From NCBI GenBank assembly GCA_020091685.1, contig CM034603.1:11080683-11144682 (forward strand): a stretch of 64,000 bases of DNA. The letters are read 5' to 3'. The first letter of the stretch is position 1, and the number at the start of each line of letters is the position of its first letter. The stretch comes from Lutjanus erythropterus (taxonomy: Eukaryota > Chordata > Actinopteri > Lutjaniformes > Lutjanidae). The position numbers and the translations under genes were made by a program. Below the pieces are notes generated by a model. That model made no database searches and was not told where the DNA came from. It was given only the letters and a program-made list of their open reading frames with translations. Below are positions 1 to 12,974 of this stretch, in pieces.

Positions 1-1265
1 GTGTACTGAATTTATAGTGTCTTAAATCTCATCTGGATTTTATCCAGATATGAGTGTAAATGTTTTTCCTGTAATCTTCACTCTGTGTTAAACAGTAGCC
101 CTCCAGCAGCAGAAATATGAAATATGAGTGTAATCGAAGCAGGACCTGTTGTGATGGTAATATCAGTCAAGTTGGTCTATCTACCTAGGTTGGTCACCTC
201 ACATCTCACATCAAAATTTCTAAATACCAACAAGTTTGCAAGATACTGTAAATACAAATGACCAGGTTTTTATCAAATTACTGACGGGATGCTGCTGATC
301 CCCAAAGGAACAATTACTGAATGATGAGTCAGCCTGACCTTTTCTCCGGATCAGCTTAAGGCTAAAGTTTTGCTTGTACATTAGTAAAATCATAGCAGAT
401 TGCCATGAAATTTACCGTGAACCTTAAAAATCCCTTAATGATGAACACTTTCCAGTTTGGAAAATTAATACATAATTACAATCATCTATTAGCAAATGGC
501 AGGTTAAATCTACCAATGTTCTCTGAATGTTATTGAGGAAGCAGTGGAGTTTATTAATCAATTAAGTGTGGAATCCCCTGTGCTGTCTGCACTCATTTAC
601 AGTGTGTTTTATCATCATAGTGCTGGCTGGGCCCCACTGGTCACAGGGCAGCCTGCCAGATATTACAAACGCTTCAGTCTGGCTTGTTTGGCAGAACTCA
701 AGACAAACACTCTACCCCCTGTGCTGCAGGAACCATGACTATTAGTATCAAAGAAACACATTTCTTCAGTGCTTCACTACTTCTAGATCCCTCAGTTAAG
801 TGTTTGTTCAGTTTGTTTGATGCATGCGTGGATAGAGCAGCAGCAACAGTTATTGTTATGATTGTAAGGGAACTATGGATGCGTTGCCAAGTGTGTCTTC
901 ATGCTTTCTCCTTGTTGGAAGTAGTTCATCCCTTTTACAGTATGAGCACATAAAGACAGATCGTGATCATATTTGCCTGTGACAATGGTTTTTTAACTTT
1001 AATAGAGCATGCACAGGTTTGAGAGAAAAAGAACCAGAGTGCTGGCGAACGTCATCTTGTCATGTGAAGGATTTGGCTGTTATCATGTACATTTTTGATG
1101 AGATGATTATCTGACAAAAATGTGACAAAATTGCACTGTCATGTAATATCACCAATTATGTGAAGAGTACAACACATCACACCAAACTACAGAAGAGGTT
1201 GCTGACTAATGATTCGCAAAATGACATAAGACTGTTGGACAGCGACAGGTTGCCAGCACCAGACC
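1..1265. other. 3' intergenic flank, no gene seen
   Basis: AT-rich, unique-looking sequence beyond the 3' end of the opsin gene. The open frames here are under 90 codons, have no recognisable motif and no plausible splice partners. I see no RNA gene and no clear transposon end. Confidence 0.5.
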
Positions 1266-2400
1266 TTAAAGGGATAGTTCACCCAAAAATGAAAATTCAG
1301 TCATTATCTACTCACCCTCATGCCAGTTGAAGGTTGGGTTTAGTTTTTTTAGTCCACAAAACACTGATGGAGTTTAGCAAGAGAACAGTGTAAGTGAATG
1401 GTGACCAGTTTTGAAATAGAAATAACACCCTTAAGCAGCCTCCATACTACTCGTCTAGAGTAATCCAAGTCTCCTAAAGTCTGGATGTTCACTTGTGTGC
1501 ACACACGCCACAGACCCAGTTCAGACAGTGTGCACACACACACATGAATGTGGTTCCAAGCTAAATTAAAGCGTAAATTTTGACAACATAATTACCACCC
1601 TAAATGCTGAATTGATTTATTTTTTGTAAATAATTAGCACTTAGCCCATTGGCTTGGTGCTAACACATAGTAATTAAAACCATTAATGGAAATTAGCATC
1701 GCAATCACGGTAATATTTTCTTAATAAACATACATTTTGCTTCACATATTAAACAGAAAATGTATGTTCATACCTTTTAGGCATGTCTTCGCTATGATCT
1801 TAGGAAACAAACTAATTGCTGCTGACTTCATGTTGCTAACTCAGTCTGCTACTGTGGCTTCAGCCCTCCACACTGACCAGCTACGGCAACCTCAAAGAGT
1901 CAAAACTCAAAATCAAAATTACCAGTAGGTTTAAAAATACATCCAAGGGCTCTATTAATTTTGTTAATTATTTTATTTATTATTTTTATGGCTCTAGCCT
2001 GATTGAGAAGAACTAAATGTAACAGTTAGTAGTATTTAGTATTTAGCCTACTATAATATGCAGTATAGCAATGATGCTGCTGAAATACAATTCTGACTGA
2101 CATGTGATGCGCATCTTTACAGTGGTGATAGAGTTTCCAGAAGCGTATGATTCAACTTTTTCTCATGGTGTAGTGTTAAATAAGCAAACAAAAATGGCAA
2201 CAAATTGGAATATCACACTGTAATTATAATGTAATAAGCATATTGACCCAGCCCTGGTAAATATTGGCAATGATAAGATGCTAGCAGACGACCCTTACAG
2301 CCATTTTGTGTTGTGTTTGTCTACTACTTCAGTTGCAATGTGAAATCCATGTTTAAGTTCGTTATGTGTCTTTTCACATCCTATATTTCCTCTGGTGCAT
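1266..2400 (+). repeat. Dispersed DNA-transposon-like repeat, TTAAAGGGATAGTTCACCC family, copy A
   Basis: The left end starts with TTAAAGGGATAGTTCACCC, a terminus I recognise from abundant fish MITEs. The first 300 bases resemble 45265-45600 (shared CTCCTAAAG, CCCAGTTCAGA and GTGTGCACACACAC blocks). The part from about 1610 onward resembles 27510-28251 (shared CAATGATGCTGCTGAAATA and CTGACTGACATGTGATG). Its right end is not sharply visible. No coding capacity is seen. Confidence 0.65.
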
Positions 2401-2894
2401 CAATGTTTCCTTTGCAGCATAAAGAACTATAAAAAAAAACACGACACCTTAGTTTCATTTTGCATCAAGTCAAGGTTGGTGAATTGTGGCTGCCTTGTTT
2501 TTCATCAGCATAAATCAATCAGTCAATGTACAGTCGTCTCTCACCAGGTAAAACATGCTTACTGTTTGCTCCGTCTCTCCTTGACTGTCTCAGCAGCAGA
2601 CCTCTGCTGTCTGAAAAAAAGATTTAAGTCATAACCCAGAGGACTAGACATCCTGAATGTACTTAGGAAATGCAATAGAGCTTATAGCAACACTGGGCAG
2701 CAGAAGTGAAAGTGGTTGGTGTTCTTTATGCTCTGGCACGTAGTCCTAGTGAACCTGCAGAGTGTCAATAAACTCTCTGAGTGGACATCTCCTCCTTTTG
2801 GACGATGCCGCATGCCAACATACCATTATCGTGGTCCAGTCTTCAGTGAGCAGCTGATATAACTTAAATTTTATTATCTTAATGAAACTGTAGT

Positions 2895-3190
2895 CTAGAG
2901 CTGAAACAATGAGTTGTGGTGTGAACAAATGAGCTGATGGACCGAACTGGCAAATGACAGAATGATTAACTAATGATTAACATTCAGTGGTTACAGTTTC
3001 ACAAATGTGAAAGTCTGCTGCTAATTTTCTGTTTTTGTATAATTTTAAATGGAACATCTTTGGGTTTGTATCATTTGTTGTAAAAAGAAAAAAAAAAACA
3101 AGTGATTGAATTGGGATTTTTTAGATATAGATTGATCAAGAAAATTCTTGCCAGACTAATCGCTAATCAAAACAATTGTTATTTGCAGCC
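2895..3190. mobile_element. Old hAT-like MITE remnant
   Basis: Left end TAGAGCTGAAACAATGAG and right end ATTGTTATTTGCAGCC form an imperfect terminal inverted repeat like those of fish nonautonomous hAT elements (TAGGGCTGCAAC type). The interior is AT-rich with ATTAATC-like motifs. No target duplication was recognised, so the limits are approximate. Confidence 0.45.
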
Positions 3191-5040
3191 ACATTGCAGT
3201 CATCTTGATGGCCAAAGTTGGGTCCAGCATCGCTTTACTTTCAGCCAAACTTTATGTTACTGCACAACAAGCTAACGTCACCATAAATGATGAGAACAGG
3301 AGCCAGGAACAACCTGTTCCAGCTGTTCCTCAGCAGCCGGTAGTTCAGGTAGTAATGCAATCACAGAATCCATTGTAAGTGAGAAAGGCAACAGAATAGA
3401 AAAAGTATTTCCTGTGTATACCCTCTCAGTGCTCCTGTTTGCACAGTGAATATGGAGTTAACACATTTTTGTTTTGATGTGTTTTAGTGTACAGATTAAT
3501 GTATGTTGGGACGTTTAACATGTTCATTTGTTCATTCAACCCTCATTTACTTCTTGGGGATACATTGAGGGGTGGCCCTCATTTTCAGTGATGCCGAGAT
3601 TACATTACACAACAAAAGTAGAAATACAGTAGAAACAAAAAAGTACAAAAATAAATAAATTATTAAACAAAGATAATAAAAATAAGACGGACAGTAGGAT
3701 CATGTAAATGCTTCAACTAATTCCTAGTTAAAGCATTTACGTGTAAATATGTTAAGATTTCTAAGCATGTTGTTAAAATCTCCTAAAGTTATCAGGAACT
3801 CAACTTTAAACTCCATTGTCAGTTATTCCGTGAGTCAGGAGCACGAAGCCTAAAACAGTCTTTCCAAGTTCAGAGTTGACATGAGGAACAAGTGCAGTCC
3901 AGTCCTGAGAGCAGGTGTGCCTGTCAGATGAAGAGACAGACAGCTGAATGATCAACAGTCCCTCTCATTTTATTTTATTTACTCCAAAATTAGAGTGTGT
4001 ACGTGGGTTTTTTTTTAAACACAGCTAAACCTGCACAAAAGAGGCAACTGTCTCTTTTCCCATTGCCAATAGACAAGTTTGACTTTGCTTACAAGTACAT
4101 GTCAGAAAAAACAGAGATTCAACTTGTGTCTGTACAGGAGAGTAGAGATAAACTTGTTTTAAAAAGTATGCATGTTCAGTTCTCAGTGTTCTTGCAGTTT
4201 CTGACCGAATCTCTGTGTTTCGAAGTTTAGTTTCTCTCGTGTTGTTGCCAAGTTGCTGCCAATGAAAAACACATTTCCTGTTTTTGTCGCATCATAAAAA
4301 GGCTAATAATGGGTGATTTTTATTGCAAAGATTTTGTGGGAAATAAAATGTTCCACTGTTTTTATAGACACTTTATTAAGAGATTTAAACTGAGTGAAGC
4401 CAAGCAGCATGTGTATAATTTACTATACCTCCAGTCATCATGATACTATGATTTTCTGACATGATTCTCAAAGTTACTTAATAAGTGCTCAATTTCAGGC
4501 AGCCTGCACCAGAGTTTACAGTACACTCAGCCTTTTTATTATTTTGTAGGTAATAATATTGGATATTTTTTTATGATATATTGATTCCTTGACCAGAAAA
4601 TTCCAGCTTTTTATTTTCAGAAATCTGATCACTTTCCTTCATTGCCTCTGCTGAAAAAGAGTGACAATTAGCCACCCAGGTATCATGTTTACATCATTGC
4701 CGATCAAAGCTAGAGCCGATAAATACCCGTGACTCCTGCAGTCATTCGACCTGGGACTGAATGCTGACTGTACTCTTTCCCATTGAAGACAAAAACCAGA
4801 TGTTAGTGGGTGTCAGTGTGTTTTTTATTCAGTGTAAAAGAGGCTTTATAGTAAAAAATTGTTGATGGAAAAAGGTAAAGTCTTTGTAATCAGTGAAAGC
4901 AAATCAATGTTATTTCCACTACATCAGAGAAAAGGGTAAATCTTCTATTTGGCCAGAGGTCGACTCTTCATCCCATTCCGTCTATTTTCACACAGCTCAC
5001 TGAATAAAGCCCTTGACATTATTCCCAGCTAAAAGTCAGA
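3191..5040. other. Gene-free flank with weak retroelement-like stretch
   Basis: No gene seen. About 3545-3690 (CCTCATTTACTTCTTGGGG followed by A-rich AAATAAATAAATTATTAAAC) looks like the tail of an old non-LTR element, but this is only an impression. A 77-codon frame at 3997-4230 has no motif. Purine-rich GA repeats lie at 5037-5070. Confidence 0.35.
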
Positions 5041-5079
5041 GAGAGAGAGAGGGACACAGAGAGAGAGTGGTGTTGAAAG

Positions 5080-5420
5080 TGAGCGAGAGGGAAATCAATT
5101 TTGACGCAGGCCCTTAGTGGGCAACTTTTTATCAAGACAACTGACTGGCTCTTATTTCTGACAAAAGCTGAGAGGGTTGGTAACAAAAGGTCATTTGGAT
5201 TATAGTCATCCCTGCTTTAGTCCAGTCTTCTGGCTATTGAACTGGTTAATCAGACATTACGCCCAGAGCCTCTGGTAAATGGAGTCCATCGCCACAATGC
5301 CGTCTCACAGCCGTGTTGATTATTGGGGCGTTTCTCTTATCTCGGCTCACCAGGGGCTTCATAGTAAACAGCGGAGACCGAGGACCGAGCATTACCCAAA
5401 AACAATTAGCAGAACATCCC
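5080..5420. other. Unique-looking stretch, candidate conserved noncoding DNA
   Basis: This part lacks transposon ends and has more even composition than its surroundings, with clustered motifs that could bind forkhead and GATA-type factors (TGTTGATTATT, CTTATCTC). A 108-codon minus-strand frame (5246-5572) overlaps it but has no recognisable domain. Conservation cannot be judged from one sequence. Confidence 0.2.
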
Positions 5421-7067
5421 AAAAGGCACAGAGAGACCTGAAAGAGATTTAAAATCAGAACAGATTTGTTCAACCTGAAGTCCCACCACCAATTTAAGTT
5501 CACTCTCCAGTGGTTAGGCTTAGGTTTGTGTAGTTCTTGTAAATGTTTTGTGGCCATCCTCTGATAACACAAAGGTTACACAGGGGCAACTTCTCCCATA
5601 GTCATAATATAACCTCTGCTTCTCAAAACACAGCAGTATTATAATATAACCATTATGTTACAGATGTAATTAGTGAATCCGTTTAATAAATTGATTTTTT
5701 TAATGTCCACAATTAGCTGACAAAACCCCAGTCTAGTATTAAGATGATTAACTTAAAGGAGAAATATGTAAGTCCCTAGCATTCAAAAATGAGCACTACA
5801 GTCCAAATAGTGAATTTGAGCCACAGATTGTATATTGCATAAGTTGAATACCAATTTAATACATGATCCAGAGCTGAAGTGGGTTGTTTCCCCCAACCTC
5901 CTCCTCCCCAAACTCGAGGCATAGGCACGTATGAGTACAATGTTATACTATGTCTGTCGATGTAAAGCTAGACCCGTTATCTGCTCTGAAAATACACACT
6001 CTGGAGTTTGAGCTCAGTGACTGCCTGCCTCACTGCCTGCCAAACTCCATTAACATATTTATCAATTTAATTGTTATAAACATTGATGGACAAAAAACCC
6101 ACTGCTCTGAAAATACACATCCTGCTGGACTTCATTAAAATATTGCTCAGTTTAACCATTACGAACATCTGCTCCTTCCAAAAGATTACTACAACTCATA
6201 AACAGACAGTAACTCATTCAGTGAACATTCAGCATTAAACTCTAATAAACCTGAAAAAATAATTGTTCCAGCCTGGAATGGAAATTGGATCAAAGGAGGA
6301 CATGCCGGCTGTAGCGTGGTTGTTGCAGGAGCCAAGTTTCCTTAATCTCTGATGACATGTCATGGTCATTTTATAATTTATATTACCTGCTTCGCCTTTA
6401 ATGTTATAATATAACCATATTAGTGGTACAGAATTATCTCACTGTAATATAATTACATATTCAAACAGTTCACTATCTCCAGTGTTTCAAGCACACGTGG
6501 ATTCATTTCTAGACGTCCATCATACACGATTCAGTAACTACTGCTTGTCAGTTGGCCTTTTGGCAACTGAGCTCCAGCTGTCCCAGAGGAATTACTGTGT
6601 TCAGTGGTTAAAAACACCAAAATGTATTTGTACTTGGCTGCTCTCATCTCTGTGTTAATGTGGAACCTGGCTTTATGCAGATAAAAAATGTGAAATGTTT
6701 TTATAACCTCCGTCAAAAAATTTAAGGCAAGAGATTGAAGATAAAAAGAAGTCTTCTTGACTTTGGAAAATTGGCACAATTGTCTCGGGCAATTAGATAG
6801 TCATAAGACTCCTGCTTTGATTCTCTGTGTGAATTTAAAACGTGGATTGGCTTAGTGCTCCAGCTTGACTGAGGATCTACACTGAAGAATCTTGTGACCA
6901 GGTTGTTTGTAGCCTGAAATTTAATATTCCTCTTGGAAAGTCAATGTAGATTGCATTAGAGGAAGTAACTTCATTATCAGCCAGGCTAACCCCAGGTAAC
7001 CTTTATATAAAGTTGGTTTATAGATCATTTTGCCTGTGGAATTGGTCGCTGTTTTGAGTGTTTTTTG
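5421..7067. other. Gene-free flank
   Basis: No gene seen. A possible MITE end (TTAAAGGAGAAATATGTAAG) lies near 5754. The AAATACACA blocks near 5990 and 6110 show a short local duplication (CTGAAAATACACA twice). The rest is AT-rich. Confidence 0.35.
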
Positions 7068-7325
7068 AAGGTCCACTGTGTAATTGTTAGGGGCATTTAT
7101 TGGCGGAATATGGCCGAACTGGGATATAATATTCCTGAATATGATTTAATTAGTGTGTAATTGGAGGTCCTCTTCCATGAAGTCAGCAATGTTTCTACAG
7201 AAGCCCAGAACAGACTGTAGTTTCTCATACACGCTTGGAAGGGGAGGGTGACATAAGCAATATTCAATTGGTTGCAATCTGCAAAATCACTGCTAGATGC
7301 CACTAAATCCTACACATTGATCCAT
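7068..7325. mobile_element. MITE with GGTCCA..TGTGTA termini
   Basis: Left end AAGGTCCACTGTGTAATTG and right end CTAAATCCTACACATTGAT form a diverged inverted repeat. The interior (ATGGAAGAGGACCTCC, GCATCTAGCAGTG, CCAACCAATTG on the minus strand) matches the layout of a very common fish MITE. It is about 258 bases long and has no coding capacity. Confidence 0.6.
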
Positions 7326-8586
7326 GAGGTTAAACTGTGTTGTGGATTGTGACATTTTGAACAAACCATTTTCTAAGCCCCGCTCTCCTTAATTACTGTA
7401 CTCTTTGCCTCTCAAGTTTACAGTTACATGGTGGCAGATTTACTGCTCAGAATTCTTAGTTATGGTTGAAACACTGAGTCCCTGATTTAAGATAGAGATG
7501 GTCAAAGCAGGCTGGAAAGACATCTTTCATTAGCAGGCTTTATGAACTGTAACTAGCTGGCTAATTAACATTAGCTCTGTGACTTGGTTGAAAACACCCT
7601 GTTTACCTGACTGTTACGTTTCAAGGTGACTCGTTTTGAAACAAGAACCTTGTAAAAAGTTCTTAATGATACACTTAGTGGCTACATCCATGCTAAAAGT
7701 CTGAGCCTGAAGCTGCATGTCAAGGCAAAAAGACAAACTTCAGCTTAGCCGAAATAGGAAAATCACTCAGGGTTGGTGGGCCACACAGAATACTTTGGCA
7801 ATTAATGGTTACAATGAACTCTTACCATGTAATGTTAATAGATGTATTCAGCTGAGCCCTCGTGAAAACTCACCATAAACTAGCCGTGATGTGATTCGTA
7901 GTGCCTTTTCACATTAAATTCTTTCATCACAGCAATACATTTGTCAATCCATTCGCTTTGGAATTGGGCTATTTTCACAATCAGTTTCAGCTCCTTTAGC
8001 TTCGAGAGAGAAATTTTGAAGCTTGTTGTTAGTGTAGCTCATGCAAGTTTCTCCGTGACCCGCTAGGCCAAAAAGTGCAATGTGAGGCATGATTACAGCC
8101 AATCCCAACACATAGGTAAATTAAAAAAGACATACCAAATCATGCAATATATGGTTCAGAAGTCAGAGATATGTTCCTGAGTTTTATTTATCTTATTACA
8201 CACACCATCCTGATTTGTAGGCAGCTTCTTGCAGGCTGCTAGTTGAATGGGCCTGATTAATCCCATCAACAACTTTCCCTTTTCTATTTTTGGTTTTGGA
8301 CAGGCTGCAGTAAAAGACATCGTGCCCCCAAACTCTCATATGTCAGCCATTCTTGAGAACCGGGACAAATCATGTCCTTCCCAAAAGAACTAAAAATGAT
8401 TATTACTGACACGCTAATTCCAATATTTTGGTGAAAATTGTTTCTGTAAGGATTTACGTATATGAAATATGTGTATTCACAACTTAAAACATAAATTCCA
8501 ACTTAAAGATCTAAAACTAACAATACTTACTGATAACACAGGTGTATATAGGTCCTTTCAAGTTTCCCAATTCTCAAGAATGAATG

Positions 8587-8587
<1 letters not shown>
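7326..8587. other. Gene-free flank
   Basis: AT-rich DNA with no recognisable gene, RNA or clear transposon end. Confidence 0.4.
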
Positions 8588-8626
<39 letters not shown>

Positions 8627-8634
8627 ATATATAC
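8588..8634. repeat. (TG)n microsatellite grading into TA
   Basis: About 17 uninterrupted TG units are followed by GTATGTATATATA. It lies just beyond the candidate transcript end of the opsin gene. Confidence 0.95.
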
Positions 8635-8763
8635 TATAATACCATTCATCATCTATATGCTGCATATCATACTTTAAGCCTTAATTTTTAGGACCCAACT
8701 TTTTAAACACGTCCTCATCAAAAAAAGAAACACACATTTATTTAGATAAAAAAAAAAACAACC

Positions 8764-8769
8764 TTTATT
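8764..8769 (-). other. Candidate polyadenylation signal for the opsin transcript
   Basis: On the minus strand this is AATAAA, followed within a few bases by a T-rich and GT-containing tract, the usual arrangement of a vertebrate cleavage site. It is 2.8 kb past the stop codon. Another AATAAA on the same strand, at 9107-9112, could also serve. No transcript evidence is available. Confidence 0.35.
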
Positions 8770-11550
8770 GAACAGTACCCCTCAAAAAATATTTTTCTTT
8801 AGCTTTGGTATCAACTCATGTACATGAATGTATACAAGATCTTGACAGCACGTAGAAAACAGTGTGCTAAAAGTTTTAAAGAATTACAAAAAACCTGCAC
8901 ACACTGTAATCGTTTGCAGTCGCCAAAAGTACCACACTTAAACTTAGAGCTTAAATTTTCACTGACAACACAGCACCGATGTGCTGCTTCCAGACACTGC
9001 ACGGTTATCTTTGTATTGCAAGAAGGAAACAAAGTGTCAAATCAGTTATCAAAAAGTCGAACACGATCCAGACAAGCACATGGCAAACAATATATACAGA
9101 ACAGATTTATTCCACAAAAAGATATTTGTTACCTCAAGTGAAGTCTTTTTTTTATGCAATACTGGCAAATAATCGCTGTTTGTTGTTCAGATTTTCTGAG
9201 ATGATGCTAATTATTCAAAGACTGCTCAGCAGTACGCCGACTTTTGTGGAAGCAAATAGTTTGAATAACGTGGCAATTATGAGGAAAGACCGATGCCTTT
9301 CCACATGCACTGCTGACTGTGTGCCAATGAACAAGGCACCGAACTGCTAATAACTTTATAAAGATGTTTGAAGAGTGCTGTTTTACATTAAAGCTACTGC
9401 AAGTGACTTTCATATGTTGTTGATTTTGGATGCCCATGTGGACAAAAGCAGTAGTGTTTCCTACCATAACCGCAAAATATAACATCCAAAATAAAATTAT
9501 CTAAATGAAAGCCTCTTCCTTCTTCTATACTATTCATTGTAGCTTTGACGAAGAAAATGTAAACAGAGGCTTGTTTCATCTGATTTCATGAAAAATCCAA
9601 CCTGGTGGCAGACATTATGAATTACTGCTGTATAGAGAAGTAGCTAATCTTCTTATGGAAGGTCTTGTTTTCTTATGTGGGTCATATAGAGGCATTAGTA
9701 TTAACGGGTCAGTTCACCCCAAAATCAAAAATGCAGATGTTTCCTCTGCAACTCACACCAAAACAATCTTGATGGATAAATAGCACCAGATATCAGAGTT
9801 TTGGAGATATCGGCCATAGAGATGTCTGCCTTGTCTCAAATATAATGGGACTCAATGGCACTTAGATCTAAAAAAGTCAAAACCAGTCTGTCTTTTCAGA
9901 AATCATGACCCGGTTACTCACGACAATACACAGATTTTGTAAAGTAGTTCCAGTAGATTCTAGAAAGAAAGAAAGTAGTTCCTCCACACAACAAGATTTT
10001 ATCTCAAGTAACTGAGTCATGATTTCTGGAAAGAGACTCTGGTGTTCAGCTTTTCAAATGTATTTTCTGGCGTCCTGAGAACCACAAGCTAAATGCCATT
10101 TAGCTCCATTACAATGGAGAGAAGATAGACAGTTTTGCCAAAACTCTGCAACTCACACTGTTCGTCAACTTTGTAAGACAGAAGCCCTGTCAGACTGACA
10201 CTGACATCTACATTTAATAAAAAAAAAAAAAGTGTAATCACTTGGAGGTTGGTCCATTGCAAAGTTTAATGGCCACGAGTTTGATCTTTTAAAATATTTC
10301 TTCTCAGCATAATTAAAGAGCGAAAATCAAAATCCCCTCAACATACAGTTTTGTCTGAATTCTCGAGAATGAGTTTTGATTTTGGGGTGAACTGTCCCTT
10401 TAAATTGAGAACGCCTCATAAGCTGTTTATAAACCTCTTGTAGTAGCTTTAAATGGCCTGTGACCTCTCTGCACAAGCTGCAGTTTGGATCTGACCAAAT
10501 TCAGCATTCCTAAAAAGACAAAGAAACAGATGTCACAGCTGTTAATACATGTGGAAATGCCCAATTAAAAACCATGAAAAGATACATTTCAGGATTTCAC
10601 ATGATACCAAGTATCAGTGATAGCCGCTTAACATTACCAGATACTGTATTTCTCAACTTCATTTGCATATTTTATACAGTATCAGTGCACATGCACAGTC
10701 GATATTGAGGGAACTATACAGTAACACTCCAGCATGCACCTATTTCTTTGACCTTAAAGTCACTATTCCTGAAAAAAACGTTGATGCCGCTAGCATGCTA
10801 GCAATGCTACACATCTAGCAAACCACTTATTAAACCACTTAATTGAAAACCACTTATGCATTTCAAAGTGATGAGTGATGATTTAAATGAAAATTACAGA
10901 ATAAAAGCTAAAAAGCCTGATACTTTAAACTCATTACCAGTACATTCTCATTGCTCCTCCTCGCTTATTTTGTCTTTTCAATCTTGTCTACTCTAGGAAA
11001 GACATTTAAATGCATGGAGTGAAAAACAATGTGTGTTCTTCTATCTCACTTTGTGCCCACAGTTAGTGAGCAATCAATACAAAAATACATCTTATCCCTC
11101 TTCCTGCACTCTGAAAACATTTCTGTTATGACATTTTATGGGAGCGAATACCAACATTAGATATTGCACAAAATAAATGATCCCTCCAATTCCGCTTCTG
11201 TTACCCGAACAGTGACAGTGCTTTCTCCAGAAGTCGTGATAAGAACATCCCTCAAATGCTCATTCCAAGCAAGACAGATATATACTTTTTCTCTGCAGAG
11301 AAACACAGACTCCCAGCTTCTGCAGGCTTAACACCTCTGATTTCTGCTCATATTGTCTAGAGGCAGGCGAGGTTTGGCTTTGTTACCGGTCCATCATTTC
11401 TACTAGCCGGGGCCGAGCTGATGCAACAGCCACGTTAAATCCACCTGGACTGGCAGGCTGCTGCTCTCCAAGCTTTAGTAAAACCACCTTTCTCATTATT
11501 AATGACTTCCTGGCTGGGGACTTTGGGACTTTCACGGTTAAAGCCAATCA
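8770..11550 (-). other. Probable 3'UTR and flank of TMT opsin
   Basis: This lies directly downstream of the opsin stop codon on the minus strand and ends at candidate polyadenylation signals. It holds no other recognisable gene. Overlapping short frames at 8811-9580 on both strands share no motif with known proteins. A TTAA-flanked MITE occupies 9705-10399, so a transcript ending near 8764 would carry it. The extent of the UTR is inferred. Confidence 0.35.
9705..10399. mobile_element. MITE with TTAA target duplication
   Basis: The left end CGGGTCAGTTCACCCC and the right end GGGGTGAACTGTCCCT are inverted repeats that extend into CAAAATCAAAA. Each is flanked by TTAA (9701-9704 and 10400-10403), the duplication typical of piggyBac or Kolobok elements. 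The roughly 695-base interior has no transposase. The related end TTAAAGGGATAGTTCACCC starts the repeat at 1266. Confidence 0.75.
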
Positions 11551-11835
11551 TCAGCCATCAAAGTGGGCCACTAATGACACTACAACAGGTTTGTTGGTGT
11601 CTGAAGACGGGTTTCTGGTGACATCATTGGTGACTTCAAAGGAGGGGCCCAGCTGAGGCATGGTGGTAGCCGGTTGGCCCAGGGAGGCTACCATAAATAG
11701 GAGGTCGTTGGTGCGGCGGGGACCCGTGACTCCTACACCTCTCATGGCCTTGGTGGCGACCTTGGAGGAGCTCTTTAAGCTGGAGCCTCGTCGAGGAGCC
11801 TCGCAATGCAGCAGGGCTTGGAAACATCTGTAAAA
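11551..11835 (-). CDS. tmtops: Teleost multiple tissue opsin, last coding exon (C-terminal tail)
   Basis: This exon encodes the last 94 residues and the TGA stop (11551-11553) of a TMT opsin, a light-sensing G-protein-coupled receptor of the encephalopsin/TMT group found in brain and many other fish tissues. It starts right after a polypyrimidine tract and CCCAG acceptor, in phase 0. The first residues, FYRCFQALLHC, continue the NKQ motif of the upstream exon and form helix 8, with cysteines 4 and 11 as possible palmitoylation sites. A basic, serine-rich stretch follows (RRGSSLKSSSK), typical of a cytoplasmic tail that may be phosphorylated by receptor kinases. The protein ends in VVSLVAHFDG. 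The open frame runs three codons into the intron, but the upstream ATG there is not a start. Which TMT paralogue this is cannot be settled here. Confidence 0.85.
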   Translation of the reverse strand, partial: FYRCFQALLHCEAPRRGSSLKSSSKVATKAMRGVGVTGPRRTNDLLFMVASLGQPATTMPQLGPSFEVTNDVTRNPSSDTNKPVVVSLVAHFDG

Positions 11836-12134
11836 CTGGGGCAAGCAAACAACACAAGCACGTGATCAAAAATGCAAGGTACTGCAAAATATGACAGGAG
11901 ACTTCAGAGGATGAAACTGTAAAGACTTGCCAAGAAAAGTATTGCTGTAGTATGTTGTTAGACCTTGTCTAAATACAGTGAATATTAATATTACATTCAG
12001 GGCAGGAGTTTCACAGCGGCCCCCTCAGTTTGGCCTCATGCCCTTAAAAAAAAAGATCTCTCTCTGCTGTCAATACAGTCTTTAGACTCCATTTTTGAAA
12101 TTTTGATTGAGCAACATGAAATGAAACTCTGTGT

Positions 12135-12190
12135 TAGGGCTGCACCTAACAATTAGTTTTTAAATGATTAATCTATTGATTTTTCATAAC
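12135..12190 (+). mobile_element. hAT-like terminus (TAGGGCTGCAC)
   Basis: TAGGGCTGCACCTAACAATT followed by ATTAATCTATTGAT is the left-end pattern of fish nonautonomous hAT elements. No matching right end with a target duplication was found nearby. Confidence 0.45.
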
Positions 12191-12974
12191 ATAACATATA
12201 TCAAAAACGTATCATTAATATTTCAATATGTTATTCAATCATTATCCCGAAAAACAGACACATAAAGCACATCAGAATAATGACAATAGTGTCATATTTT
12301 AAAGTTAGTCTAAATTCTGCCTTATTTAATATACTCCATGTGTCTGATTAGAAAAATACTGGACCTCAAATTCAAAAGGACCTGTGATGCATGTTAATTT
12401 AATCACTAATCACCGTCAACCCTTCACTGAACTGAACAATCAGTATTTTGACTTAAAACTTATGACATGGAGTTATTTCATCACTGCAGTCATGTAGGTA
12501 AGATGAATCACTGGAAGTGTGTTTTTGCATCATTGTGGGCCAAAGAAATAACTTTTTGTCCTTTTCCTGGTGACTGAAATGAATTACAGACAGTCTTTAG
12601 CATTAATTTTATCCATTTCTGACTCATATGTGACTGAAAAAGTGTGCAGAAATTACAAAATGGCAGAATAACACCGTTGGGTGACTCATGGTGTAAAGTT
12701 AACAGCAGTGGTGCAGACATCACTTATAACAGAGGGGTGATGGAGAAACTTCTAGAAAATCTACCTTGAGTGACTTCTACTAACAGAAAGATGTTCCACA
12801 TGTTGATAATTCTCGTGTCCCATTTGTGGAGCTAAAGAGAGCCAGACTGTTGTGTCTCTGTCTAAACTACTCCCACACTTTAGATGACTGCGGCGAGGCT
12901 GGCTCTCTGCAGCTTGTTCCATCCACGCTCTGACCGGGCACAGCAGTTCATAGTGACGCGTCAACGCACGATAT

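Noticed and set aside
5246-5572. 108-codon minus-strand open frame
   Set aside because: No recognisable domain, no splice or start context, and it overlaps a region better explained as noncoding.
11836-11844. ATG just upstream of the last opsin exon as a translation start
   Set aside because: It lies on the intron side of a CCCAG acceptor, and the exon joins in frame to the TM7 exon.
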